A stretch of 64,000 nucleotides of DNA from Taudactylus pleione (taxonomy: Eukaryota; Chordata; Amphibia; Anura; Myobatrachidae). Below are positions 34,201 to 45,108 of the stretch, piece by piece. The DNA is taken from NCBI GenBank assembly GCA_031769625.1, contig JAUIMM010000724.1, positions 248,001 to 312,000 on the forward strand, read 5' to 3'. Both the position numbers and the translations under genes were made by a program. The stretch's first letter is position 1. Each line of letters opens with the position of its first letter. The notes under the pieces are model-generated. The model ran no database searches, was not told the DNA's origin, and worked only from the letters and a program-made list of their open reading frames with translations.

Positions 34201-37200
34201 ACAACAAAAGCGCATACTTTGTGTTATCTCCTCTTGTAGCAAACACAGACAGCTCAAAATTTCACTGGATGTGTTGAAGACCAAGACCCACAAATGTGAT
34301 GTGAAATGGTTTTTCTCCCATGTTGCGTTTAAGAGAAAACAGCAATTGCTCGTTTTAGGCCAAAATGCATTGAAAGCAATGAAAACAACAAAAGCGCATA
34401 CTTGGTGTTATCTCCTCTTGTAGCAAACACAGGCAGCTCAAAATTTCACTGGATGTGTTGAAGACCAAGACCAACAAATGTGATGTGAAATGGTTTTTCT
34501 CCCATGTTGCATTTAAGAGAAAACAGCAATTGCTCGTTTTAGGCCAAAATGCATTGAAAGCAATGGAACCAACAAAAGCGCATACTTTGTGTTATCTCCT
34601 CTTGTAGCAAACACAGGCAGCTCAAAATTACACTGGATGTGTTGAAGACCAAGACCAACAAATGTGATGTGAAATGGTTTTTCTCCCATGTTGCGTTTAA
34701 GAGAAAACAGCAAATGCACGTTTTAGGCCAAAATGCATTGAAAGCAATGGAAACAACAAAAGCGCATACGTTGTGTTATCTCCTCTTGTAGCAAGCACAG
34801 ACAGCTCAAAATTTCACTGGATGTGTTGAAGACCAAGACCAACAAATGTGATGTGAAATGGTTTTTCTCCCATGTGTCGTTTAAGAGAAAACAGCAAATG
34901 CACGTTTTAGGCCAAAATGCATTGAAAGCAATGGAAACAACAAAAGCGCATACTTTGTGTTATCTCCTCTTGTAGCAAACACAGACAGCTCAAAATTTCA
35001 CTGGATGTGTTGAAGACCAATACCCACAAATGTGATGTGAAATGGTTTTTCTCCAATGTTGCGTTTAAGAGAAAACAGCAATTGCTCGTTTTAGGCCAAA
35101 ATGCATTGAAAGCAATGGAAACAACAAAAGCGCATACTTTGTGTTATCTCCACTTGTAGCAAACACAGACAGCTCAAAATTTCACTGGATGTGTTGAAGA
35201 CCAAGACCCACAAATGTGATGTGAAATGGTTTTTCTCCCATGTTGCGTTTAAGAGAAAACAGCAAATGCACGTTTTAGGCCAAAATGCATTGAAAGCAAT
35301 GGAAACAACAAAAGCGCATATTTGTGTTATCTCCTCTTGTAGCAAACACAGACAGCTCAAAATTTCACTGGATGTGTTGAAGACCAAAACCCACAAATGT
35401 GATGTGAAATGGTTTTTCTCCCAAGTTGCGTTTAAGAGAAAACAGCAATTGCTCGTTTTAGGCCAAAATGCATTGAAAGCAATGGAAACAACAAAAGCGC
35501 ATACTTTGTGTTATCTCCTCTTGTAGCAAACACAGACAGCTCAAAATTTCACTGGATGTGTTGAAGACCAAGACCCACAAAAATGATGTGAAATGGTTTT
35601 TCTCCCATGTTGCATTTAAGAGAAAACAGCAAATGCACGTTTTAGGCCAAAATGCATTGAAAGCAATGGAAACAACAAAAGCGCATACTTTGTGTTATCT
35701 CCTCTTGTAGCAAACACAGACAGCTCAAAATTTCACTGGATGTGTTGAAGACCAAGACCCACAAATGTGATGTGAAATGGTTTTTCTCCCATGTTGCGTT
35801 TAAGAGAAAACAGCAATTGCTCGTTTTAGGCCAAAATGCATTGAAAGCAATGGAAACAACAAAAGCGCATACTTTGTGTTATCTCCTCTTGTAGCAAACA
35901 CAGGCAGCTCAAAATTTCACTGGATGTGTTGAAGACCAAGACCAACAAATGTGATGTGAAATGGTTTTTCTCCCATGTTGCGTTTAAGAGAAAACAGCAA
36001 ATGCACGTTTTACGCCAAAATGCATTGAAAGCAATGGAAACAACAAAAGCGCATACGTTGTGTTATCTCCTCTTGTAGCAAACACAGACAGCTCAAAATT
36101 TCACTGGATGTGTTGAAGACCAAGACCCACAAATGTGATGTGAAATGGTTTTTCTCCCATGTTGCGTTTAAGAGAAAACAGCAATTGCTCGTTTTAGGCC
36201 AAAATGCATTGAAAGCAATGGAAACAACAAAAGCGCATACGTTGTGTTATCTCCTCTTGTAGCAAACACAGACAGCTCAAAATTTCACTGGATGTGTTGA
36301 AGACCAAGACCAACAAATGTGATGTGAAATGTTTTTCTCCCATGTTGCGTTTAAGAGAAAACAGCAAATGCACGTTTTAGGCCAAAATGCATTGAAAGCA
36401 ATGGAAACAACAAAAGCGCATACTTTGTGTTATCTCCACTTGTAGCAAACACAGACAGCTCAAAATTTCACTGGATGTGTTGAAGACCAAGACCCACAAA
36501 TGTGATGTGAAATGGTTTTTCTCCCATGTTGCATTTAAGAGAAAACAGCAATTGCTCGTTTTAGGCCAAAATGCATTGAAAGCAATGGAAACAACAAAAG
36601 CGCATACTTTGTGTTATCTCCTCTTGTAGCAAACACAGGCAGCTCAAAATTTCACTGGATGTGTTGAAGACCAAGACCAACAAATGTGATGTGAAATGGT
36701 TTTTCTCCCATGTTGCGTTTAAGAGAAAACAGCAAATGCACGTTTTACGCCAAAATGCATTGAAAGCAATGGAAACAACAAAAGCGCATACGTTGTGTTA
36801 TCTCCTCTTGTAGCAAACACAGACAGCTCAAAATTTCACTGGATGTGTTGAAGACCAAGACCCACAAATGTGATGTGAAATGGTTTTTCTCCCATGTTGC
36901 GTTTAAGAGAAAACAGCAAATGCACGTTTTAGGACAAAATGCATTGAAAGCAATGGAAACAACAAAAGCGCATACTTTGTGTTATCTCCTCTTGTAGCAA
37001 ACACAGGCAGCTCAAAATTTCACTGGATGTGTTGAAGACCAAGACCAACAAATGTGATGTGAAATGGTTTTTCTCCCATGTTGCGTTTAAGAGAAAACAG
37101 CAAATGCACGTTTTACGCCAAAATGCATTGAAAGCAATGGAAACAACAAAAGCGCATACGTTGTGTTATCTCCTCTTGTAGCAAACACAGACAGCTCAAA

Positions 37201-40200
37201 ATTTCACTGGATGTGTTGAAGACCAAGACCCACAAATGTGATGTGAAATGGTTTTTCTCCCATGTTGCGTTTAAGAGAAAACAGCAAATGCACGTTTTAG
37301 GCCAAAATGCATTGAAAGCAATGGAAACAACAAAAGCGCATACTTTGTGTTATCTCCTCTTGTAGCAAACACAGGCAGCTCACAATTTCACTGGATGTGT
37401 TGAAGACCAAGACCAACAAATGTGATGTGAAATGGTTTTTCTCCCATGTTGCGTTTAAGAGAAAACAGCAATTGCTCGTTTTAGGCCAAAATGCATTGAA
37501 AGCAATGGAAACAAGAAAAGCGCATACTTTGTGTTATCTCCTCTTGTAGCAAACACAGACAGCTCAAAATTTCACTGGATGTGTTGAAGACCAAGACCCA
37601 CAAATGTGATGTGAAATGGTTTTTCTCCCATGTTGCGTTTAAGAGAAAACAGCAAATGCACGTTTTAGGCCAAAATGCATTGAAAGCAATGGAAACGACA
37701 AAAGCGCATACTTTGTGTTATCTTCTCTTGTAGCAAACACAGGCAGCTCAAAATTTCACTGGATGTGTTGAAGACCAAGACCAACAAATGTGATGTGAAA
37801 TGGTTTTTCTCCCATGTTGCGTTTAAGAGAAAACAGCAAATGCACGTTTTAGGCCAAAATGCATTGAAAGCAATGGAAACGACAAAAGCGCATACTTTGT
37901 GTTATCTTCTCTTGTAGCAAACACAGGCAGCTCAAAATTTCACTGGATGTGTTGAAGACCAAGACCAACAAATGTGATGTGAAATGGTTTTTCTCCCATG
38001 TTGCGTTTAAGAGAAAACAGCAATTGCTCGTTTTAGGCCAAGATGCATTGAAAGCAATGGAAACAACAAAAGCGCATACGTTGTGTTATCTCCTCTTGTA
38101 GCAAACACAGACAGCTCAAAATTTCACTGGATGTGTTGAAGACCAAGACCAACAAATGTGATGTGAAATGGTTTTTCTCCCATGTTGCGTTTAAGAGAAA
38201 ACAGCAAATGCACGTTTTAGGCCAAAATGCATTGAAAGCAATGGAAACAACAAAAGCGCATACTTTGTGTTATCTCCACTTGTAGCAAACACAGACAGCT
38301 CAAAATTTCACTGGATGTGTTGAAGACCAAGACCCACAAATGTGATGTGAAATGGTTTTTCTCCCATGTTGCGTTTAAGAGAAAACAGCAATTGCTCGTT
38401 TTAGGCCAAAATGCATTGAAAGCAATGGAAACAACAAAAGCGCATACTTTGTGTTATCTCCTCTTGTAGCAAACACAGGCAGCTCAAAATTTCACTGGAT
38501 GTGTTGAAGACCAAGACCAACAAATGTGATGTGAAATGGTTTTTCTCCCATGTTGCGTTTAAGAGAAAACAGCAAATGCACGTTTTACGCCAAAATGCAT
38601 TGAAAGCAATGGAAACAACAAAAGCGCATACGTTGTGTTATCTCCTCTTGTAGCAATCACAGACAGCTCAAAATTTCACTGGATGTGTTGAAGACCAAGA
38701 CCCACAAATGTGATGTGAAATGGTTTTTCTCCCATGTTGCGTTTAAGAGAAAACAGCAAATGCACGTTTTAGGCCAAAATGCATTGAAAGCAATGGAAAC
38801 AACAAAAGCGCATACTTTGTGTTATCTCCTCTTGTAGCAAACACAGACAGCTCAAAATTTCACTGGATGTGTTGAAGACCAATACCCACAAATGTGATGT
38901 GAAATGGTTTTTCTCCAATGTTGCGTTTAAGAGAAAACAGCAATTGCTCGTTTTAGGCCAAAATGCATTGAAAGCAATGGAAACAACAAAAGCGCATACT
39001 TTGTGTTATCTCCACTTGTAGCAAACACAGACAGCTCAAAATTTCACTGGATGTGTTGAAGACCAAGACCCACAAATGTGATGTGAAATGGTTTTTCTCC
39101 CATGTTGCGTTTAAGAGAAAACAGCAAATGCACGTTTTAGGCCAAAATGCATTGAAAGCAATGGAAACAACAAAAGCGCATATTTGTGTTATCTCTTGTA
39201 GCAAACACAGACAGCTCAAAATTTCACTGGATGTGTTGAAGACCAAAACCTACAAATGTGATGTGAAATGGTTTTTCTCCCAAGTTGCGTTTAAGAGAAA
39301 ACAGCAAATGCACGTTTTAGGCCAAAATGCATTGAAAGCAATGGAAACAACAAAAGCGCATACTTTGTGTTATCTCCTCTTGATGCAAACACAGACAGCT
39401 CAAAATTTCACTGGATGTGTTGAAGACCAATACCCACAAATGTGATGTGAAATGGTTTTTCTCCAATGTTGCGTTTAAGAGAAAACAGCAATTGCTCGTT
39501 TTAGGCCAAAATGCATTGAAAGCAATGGAAACAACAAAAGCGCATACTTTGTGTTATCTCCACTTGTAGCAAACACAGACAGCTCAAAATTTCACTGGAT
39601 GTGTTGAAGACCAAGACCCACAAATGTGATGTGAAATGGTTTTTCTCCCATGTTGCGTTTAAGAGAAAACAGCAAATGCACGTTTTAGGCCAAAATGCAT
39701 TGAAAGCAATGGAAACAACAAAAGCGCATATTTGTGTTATCTCCTCTTGTAGCAAACACAGACAGCTCAAAATTTCACTGGATGTGTTGAAGACCAAAAC
39801 CCACAAATGTGATGTGAAATGGTTTTTCTCCCAAGTTGCGTTTAAGAGAAAACAGCAATTGCTCGTTTTAGGCCAAAATGCATTGAAAGCAATGGAAACA
39901 ACAAAAGCGCATACTTTGTGTTATCTCCTCTTGTAGCAAACACAGACAGCTCAAAATTTCACTGGATGTGTTGAAGACCAAGACCCACAAATGTGATGTG
40001 AAATGGTTTTTCTCCCATGTTGCATTTAAGAGAAAACAGCAAATGCACGTTTTAGGCCAAAATGCATTGAAAGCAATGGAAACAACAAAAGCGCATACTT
40101 TGTGTTATCTCCACTTGTAGCAAACACAGACAGCTCAAAATTTCACTGGATGTGTTGAAGACCAAGACCCACAAATGTGATGTGAAATGGTTTTTCTCCC

Positions 40201-41819
40201 ATGTTGCGTTTAAGAGAAAACAGCAATTGCTCGTTTTAGGCCAAAATGCATAGAAAGCAATGGAAACAACAAAAGCGCATACTTTGTGTTATCTCCTCTT
40301 GTAGCAAACACAGGCAGCTCAAAATTTCACTGGATGTGTTGAAGACCAAGACCAACAAATGTGATGTGAAATGGTTTTTCTCCCATGTTGCGTTTAAGAG
40401 AAAACAGCAAATGCACGTTTTACGCCAAAATGCATTGAAAGCAATGGAAACAACAAAAGCGCATACGTTGTGTTATCTCCTCTTGTAGCAAACACAGACA
40501 GCTCAAAATTTCACTGGATGCCTTGAAGACCAAGACCCACAAATGTGATGTGAAATGGTTTTTCTCCCATGTTGCGTTTAAGAGAAAACAGCAAATGCAC
40601 GTTTTAGGCCAAAATGCATTGAAAGCAATGGAAACAACAAAAGCGCATACTTTGTGTTATCTCCTCTTGTAGCAAACACAGACAGCTCAAAATTTCACTG
40701 GATGTGTTGAAGACCAAGACCCACAAATGTGATGTGAAATGGTTTTTCTCCCATGTTGCGTTTAAGAGAAAACAGCAATTGCTCGTTTTAGGCCAAAATG
40801 CATTGAAAGCAATGGAAACAACAAAAGTGCATACGTTGTGTTATCTCCTCTTGTAGCAAACACAGGCAGCTCAAAATTTCACTGGATGTGTTGAAGACCA
40901 AGACCAACAAATGTGATGTGAAATGGTTTTTCTCCCATGTTGCGTTTAAGAGAAAACAGCAAATGCACGTTTTACGCCAAAATGCATTGAAAGCAATGGA
41001 AACAACAAAAGCGCATACGTTGTGTTATCTCCTCTTGTAGCAAACACAGACAGCTCAAAATTTCACTGGATGTGTTGAAGACCAAGACCCACAAATGTGA
41101 TGTGAAATGGTTTTTCTCCCATGTTGCGTTTAAGAGAAAACAGCAAATGCACGTTTTAGGACAAAATGCATTGAAAGCAATGGAAACAACAAAAGCGCAT
41201 ACTTTGTGTTATCTCCTCTTGTAGCAAACACAGACAGCTCAAAATTTCACTGGATGTGTTGAAGACCAATACCCACAAATGTGATGTGAAATGGTTTTTC
41301 TCCAATGTTGCGTTTAAGAGAAAACAGCAATTGCTCGTTTTAGGCCAAAATGCATTGAAAGCAATGGAAACAACAAAAGCGCATACTTTGTGTTATCTCC
41401 ACTTGTAGCAAACACAGACAGCTCAAAATTTCACTGGATGTGTTGAAGACCAAGACCCACAAATGTGATGTGAAATGGTTTTTCTCCCATGTTGCGTTTA
41501 AGAGAAAACAGCAAATGCACGTTTTAGGCCAAAATGCATTGAAAGCAATGGAAACAACAAAAGCGCATACTTTGTGTTATCTCCTCTTGTAGCAAACACA
41601 GACAGCTCAAAATTTCACTGGATGTGTTGAAGACCAAAACCCACAAATGTGATGTGAAATGGTTTTTCTCCCAAGTTGCGTTTAAGAGAAAACAGCAAAT
41701 GCACGTTTTAGGCCAAAATGCATTGAAAGCAATGGAAACAACAAAAGCGCATACTTTGTGTTATCTCCTCTTGTAGCAAACACAGACAGCTCAAAATTTC
41801 ACTGGATGTGTTGAAGACC

Positions 41820-41910
41820 TCGCCCCTAGAGGTCGCCTGTGATTCAGCTCTTAGGCCTCTGGAAGTGATTTGCAGCCAGGGACTGTCTGGAGTGTCCCTC
41901 CCCAGGGAGG
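41820..41910 (+). promoter_or_regulatory. 5' leader of retrotransposon copy 2
   Basis: A 91-bp leader identical in extent to that of copy 1, beginning tcgcccctagagg directly after the satellite gaagacc. It holds no ATG before the ORF1 start. That both copies begin at the same base argues that they are true 5' ends rather than truncations. I recognise no specific promoter element. Confidence 0.5.
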
Positions 41911-44900
41911 ATGGAGGGCCTGCCGGGAGATGGTGGAGGAGATCCCGGGGTCCTGGAAGTCTCTGAGGGCCCGGATCCTGGAGGTGGTGGAGGGCCTGCT
42001 GGAAGTACTGGCCGACCGGTGGTGGTGCTCTCCCGGCTGGATGTGGCCGTGGAAGATGGTGAGAGCCGGACTTTGGACCCCATGCTGCATGGCCCCCCTG
42101 TGAGTGGCGATTTAACTTCAGGGTGCGGGCTAACGCAGTGCTCCCCTATGAGTGAGGACTTAACTCTAGGGTGTGAGATGGTGGTAAGCTCCCCTGGGAG
42201 TGAAGCAACCCCAGGAGTAGAGCCAGTTCTGCTTACCTTTTGTGCGGAGACGGAGACGGAGATGGAGGAGGAGATCTGTCCCGATGCTCAGCGTCTCTTG
42301 GAGGAAGATTCCCTGGAGTCTGATTCCGAGGGAGACGGGGCCGCTGCTGCTGCTGCTGCCGCCGCCGCTGCTGCCGCTGCCGCTGAACAGGAGACGTTCC
42401 TGGCTATGGATGTTGCGGCTTTGAGAAAGGAGGCTGGTCGGGTGTCTGCTCGGATTGCCTCCAAGAAGAAGAAGTTCTTGACATCTACGAACGAGGGGAG
42501 GCTGATCATCAAAGATGAGCTCCTGATGCTGGCGGAGAAGCGGGCCAAGTACAAGGGCAGAGTACTCTATCTGCTGAGCCTGGCGGGCCCGGTGGCAGCC
42601 CCAGCGAGGATGGAGGAGTCTTCAGAGGCGTTTTGTGAATCGAGTCTGCAGAAACAGGCTATTTCGGGTCCCAAGATGGCGCCGATGGAGGTCGGAGACG
42701 ACGAGATCGGGGAAGGAGGCGGCGCGGAGATCAAGTCGGAAGACATGGTGGGTGTCTCAGCGGCTGTTGCGGGCCCGAAGGAGTTAATCCACAGAGTCCG
42801 GAAGATGGCTGCGGGGACCCGGCTCTCTGCGGGTCACGATGCGGCTCACGATGCGCTTCACGGTGGCAGGGCGGAAGTGCCTTTGGTGATTGTTGCTGAC
42901 GGAGCCATGGAGTTGGAGGAAGCTCCCCGCCGGCTGGTGGATGGGGACGTGGCCGTGGTTCCCACGGTGATCGGGAACACTGCTGTTGGATCCGGTGAGT
43001 GTGTCATGCCTGCCGGTATTATGCTGGCGCCCGGTACTGATTTGACAGCTGTTGGGAGGAGGGTGGTAGCGGCTGACTGTGGGAATGACTCCCTTGACGC
43101 AGAAATGTTGCTGATTGCTGACAGGGTGGAGGAAGATGTTAACAAGGCCACAGCTGTTGTCCCAGGGGCTCCGGTACTGAGGGCAGGTGCTAGCCTGGTA
43201 CAGGGTCTGCCCCCTCTGGACAGGTCCACTTTGTCGGAGGAACAATTAAAAGTTGCAGACTCACTGTATGGGGGAATAGGGGGGCCTGAGAGGATCCGTG
43301 CGGCAATTGAATTGATTGCTGAAAATAATTCCAGACTGGAAAGTATGGGCCAGCCTATGCCCAAGTCTTATGCGACAATAGTGTCTGGTGGAGGGGCACC
43401 AAGGTTTCCTAATGCCGCTACCAGTGGTGATGGTGGTGGGAGTGGTATTGGTGGTGGTACCCCGATAAGAAGGCGGAATGTGGTGCAGCTAAAGTGGGTA
43501 GCTGAAGGGGACCCGCCAAGTAAGGGTGTTTTTCTGGAGATGGTTTTCTCCTTGGGATTCTCACCCATAGACCTCTTTGCCTGCATTCACCCCATCAGAA
43601 CCCCGGAGTATGATCTGAGTTTTCAGACTCTGCGGGGGTTACAGGCATTTGCGTCCAGGTGGGAGGAGAAGAAGGGTGCGACACCCTTTAGTAATTACAG
43701 GTCTCAAATGGTCTCTCGCCAGGATAGGGTTAAAGTCACTATCCTGGTGAGAAATGAGAGCCTCCCAGTGCAGGACATCCTGTTCTGGTTATCCCGCTTT
43801 TGTACAGTATTGTCCACGTGCCTGGAGAAAATTGACTACACAAAGGGGGTGTGGGGTGGAGCTTATTCTGTCTTTGTCAGGCTAAACAGGGTAGGTATAG
43901 AGACAAAGCATATTCCGGCAGCAACTTTTATTGGCCGAGATAAGATCCAGGCTTTCTACCCCGGTCAGCCAAGAGTCTGTCATCGTTGTGGCAGCTTTAG
44001 GCATTTTTCTAACAATTGCCCTGAGGTCAAGTGTGCCATGTGTGGCGAGTTGGGTCACCTCTCTAGAGATTGTGATGTGGTGAAGTGTAATCTCTGTGGG
44101 TGTATTGGTCATCCTTATAGCCGTTGCCCCTCGGCATCGCACAATGAGGAAAGTGCTATTGGGAGTTTGCCGGTGGTCATAGAACCTCCAACGAGAGGGG
44201 CCAGTCTGAGTGACATTGAGGAGGGTGAGGAAGTAGGTAGTGGAAAAGAGGTGCTGGAAGCTGCCAAAATCCAGAAGGAGGTGCCGGTAGAGAGGGGAGA
44301 ATCTTCCTTTACAGTTGTGAAGTCAAATAGGAAGAGGAGGGTAGGGCAAAGGGAGGATGTTGTCCAGCTTTCAAATCGCTTTACATTCTCTGTGGCAGAT
44401 GACGAGGAGGAGGAGGTAGCGGAGAAGGGGGGGGAGATAGTAAGGCAGGAAAGTGGTGATTTGGTTCAGGTTGCTCGGCCTTCTGAGATGAGAAAGAAGG
44501 TCAGTAGGAAAAGTACCTTTGGGGAAGCTGCGGAAGGTGCTAAAGCGAAAAACAGGAGAAGAGGGGGAAAGGTTACGGTGAAATCAAAGAATGTGGAACA
44601 GGGTGGTAAGCTGGAGTGGGACCTGTCGAATCTGGGATTGACAGGGTCAAGTGGTGAAGGAAAGGGTTTAGGGAAGATGGAGGAGGTTGGAGTGTTTTCT
44701 GCCGGAGAAGACATAGTGGAGGAAACCCCTGAGTCTGTTATTTTGGGAGATTCTTGGGAGATGATACCTCCAAGTCAGGAAGCTCCAGTCATCTTGGTGG
44801 ATCCAAAACCGCCAGATCCTGACCCTGATCCTGCTTTTGTTTCCCTGACTGGTGGGGACAGGCAGGGTATTGTTGAGGTGGGGTTGGTGTCTGCGGTTGG

Positions 44901-45072
44901 GGCCGATGGGCCGGGTGAACCAACTGCGGGTGCTGTGCCTCTTGGGGATGGTGTGGATGTGGTGGAGGGTGTGTGTATGGTTGTGTCATCGTCTGGTGAA
45001 GGTATCACTTCTGGGGTGCCTTGTAAGCAGGAAGGTTCCTCGGGGGAGGGGTCTTCCTGTGTAACAAAGTGA
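41911..45072 (+). CDS. Retrotransposon ORF1: gag-like RNA-binding protein with three CCHC zinc knuckles
   Basis: A 1053-aa protein, expected to bind element RNA and form the ribonucleoprotein that ORF2 acts in. The start is the first ATG of the element and has A at -3 and G at +4. Layout by residue: a Gly/Glu/Ser-rich, low-complexity N-terminus; 15 alanines at 144-158; a Lys-rich helix-like stretch near 170-215; a variable middle; and a Gly/Ser-rich linker before about 524. Residues 524-689 (VVQLKW to QAFYPGQPRV) resemble the region ahead of the knuckles in ZCCHC3-like and Tx1 ORF1 proteins, possibly RRM-like. Three C-X2-C-X4-H-X4-C knuckles follow at 690-703, 708-721 and 726-739. The tail of about 310 residues is acidic with two basic patches (NRKRR, KNRRRGGK) and a DPDPDP run. 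It stops 36 bp before ORF2. The knuckles are certain; the RRM-like assignment is inferred. Confidence 0.93.
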   Translation: MEGLPGDGGGDPGVLEVSEGPDPGGGGGPAGSTGRPVVVLSRLDVAVEDGESRTLDPMLHGPPVSGDLTSGCGLTQCSPMSEDLTLGCEMVVSSPGSEATPGVEPVLLTFCAETETEMEEEICPDAQRLLEEDSLESDSEGDGAAAAAAAAAAAAAAAEQETFLAMDVAALRKEAGRVSARIASKKKKFLTSTNEGRLIIKDELLMLAEKRAKYKGRVLYLLSLAGPVAAPARMEESSEAFCESSLQKQAISGPKMAPMEVGDDEIGEGGGAEIKSEDMVGVSAAVAGPKELIHRVRKMAAGTRLSAGHDAAHDALHGGRAEVPLVIVADGAMELEEAPRRLVDGDVAVVPTVIGNTAVGSGECVMPAGIMLAPGTDLTAVGRRVVAADCGNDSLDAEMLLIADRVEEDVNKATAVVPGAPVLRAGASLVQGLPPLDRSTLSEEQLKVADSLYGGIGGPERIRAAIELIAENNSRLESMGQPMPKSYATIVSGGGAPRFPNAATSGDGGGSGIGGGTPIRRRNVVQLKWVAEGDPPSKGVFLEMVFSLGFSPIDLFACIHPIRTPEYDLSFQTLRGLQAFASRWEEKKGATPFSNYRSQMVSRQDRVKVTILVRNESLPVQDILFWLSRFCTVLSTCLEKIDYTKGVWGGAYSVFVRLNRVGIETKHIPAATFIGRDKIQAFYPGQPRVCHRCGSFRHFSNNCPEVKCAMCGELGHLSRDCDVVKCNLCGCIGHPYSRCPSASHNEESAIGSLPVVIEPPTRGASLSDIEEGEEVGSGKEVLEAAKIQKEVPVERGESSFTVVKSNRKRRVGQREDVVQLSNRFTFSVADDEEEEVAEKGGEIVRQESGDLVQVARPSEMRKKVSRKSTFGEAAEGAKAKNRRRGGKVTVKSKNVEQGGKLEWDLSNLGLTGSSGEGKGLGKMEEVGVFSAGEDIVEETPESVILGDSWEMIPPSQEAPVILVDPKPPDPDPDPAFVSLTGGDRQGIVEVGLVSAVGADGPGEPTAGAVPLGDGVDVVEGVCMVVSSSGEGITSGVPCKQEGSSGEGSSCVTK

Positions 45073-45108
45073 AAGTGAAATGGAGCCCTATCTCTATAAT
45101 CTAGAACT

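Larger units (their letters stand above)
15002..41819 (+). repeat. 184-bp satellite array between the two retrotransposons
   Basis: About 146 monomers in forward orientation. A typical monomer runs from aagacccacaaatg through ttgcgtttaagag, a gcaaatgcacg or gcaattgctcg segment, ttttaggccaaaatg, a cattgaaagcaatg dyad, cttgtagcaaacac and ttgaagacc. Some monomers are one base short (aatggaacaac instead of aatggaaacaac), one near 20549 lacks 21 bp, and several near 35.3, 39.2 and 39.7 kb carry catatttgtg. Several overlapping higher-order repeats are listed separately. No host gene, RNA gene or other transposon is visible. The first base (t, 15002) resumes the monomer two bases beyond where it stopped at 7904. 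Confidence 0.97.
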
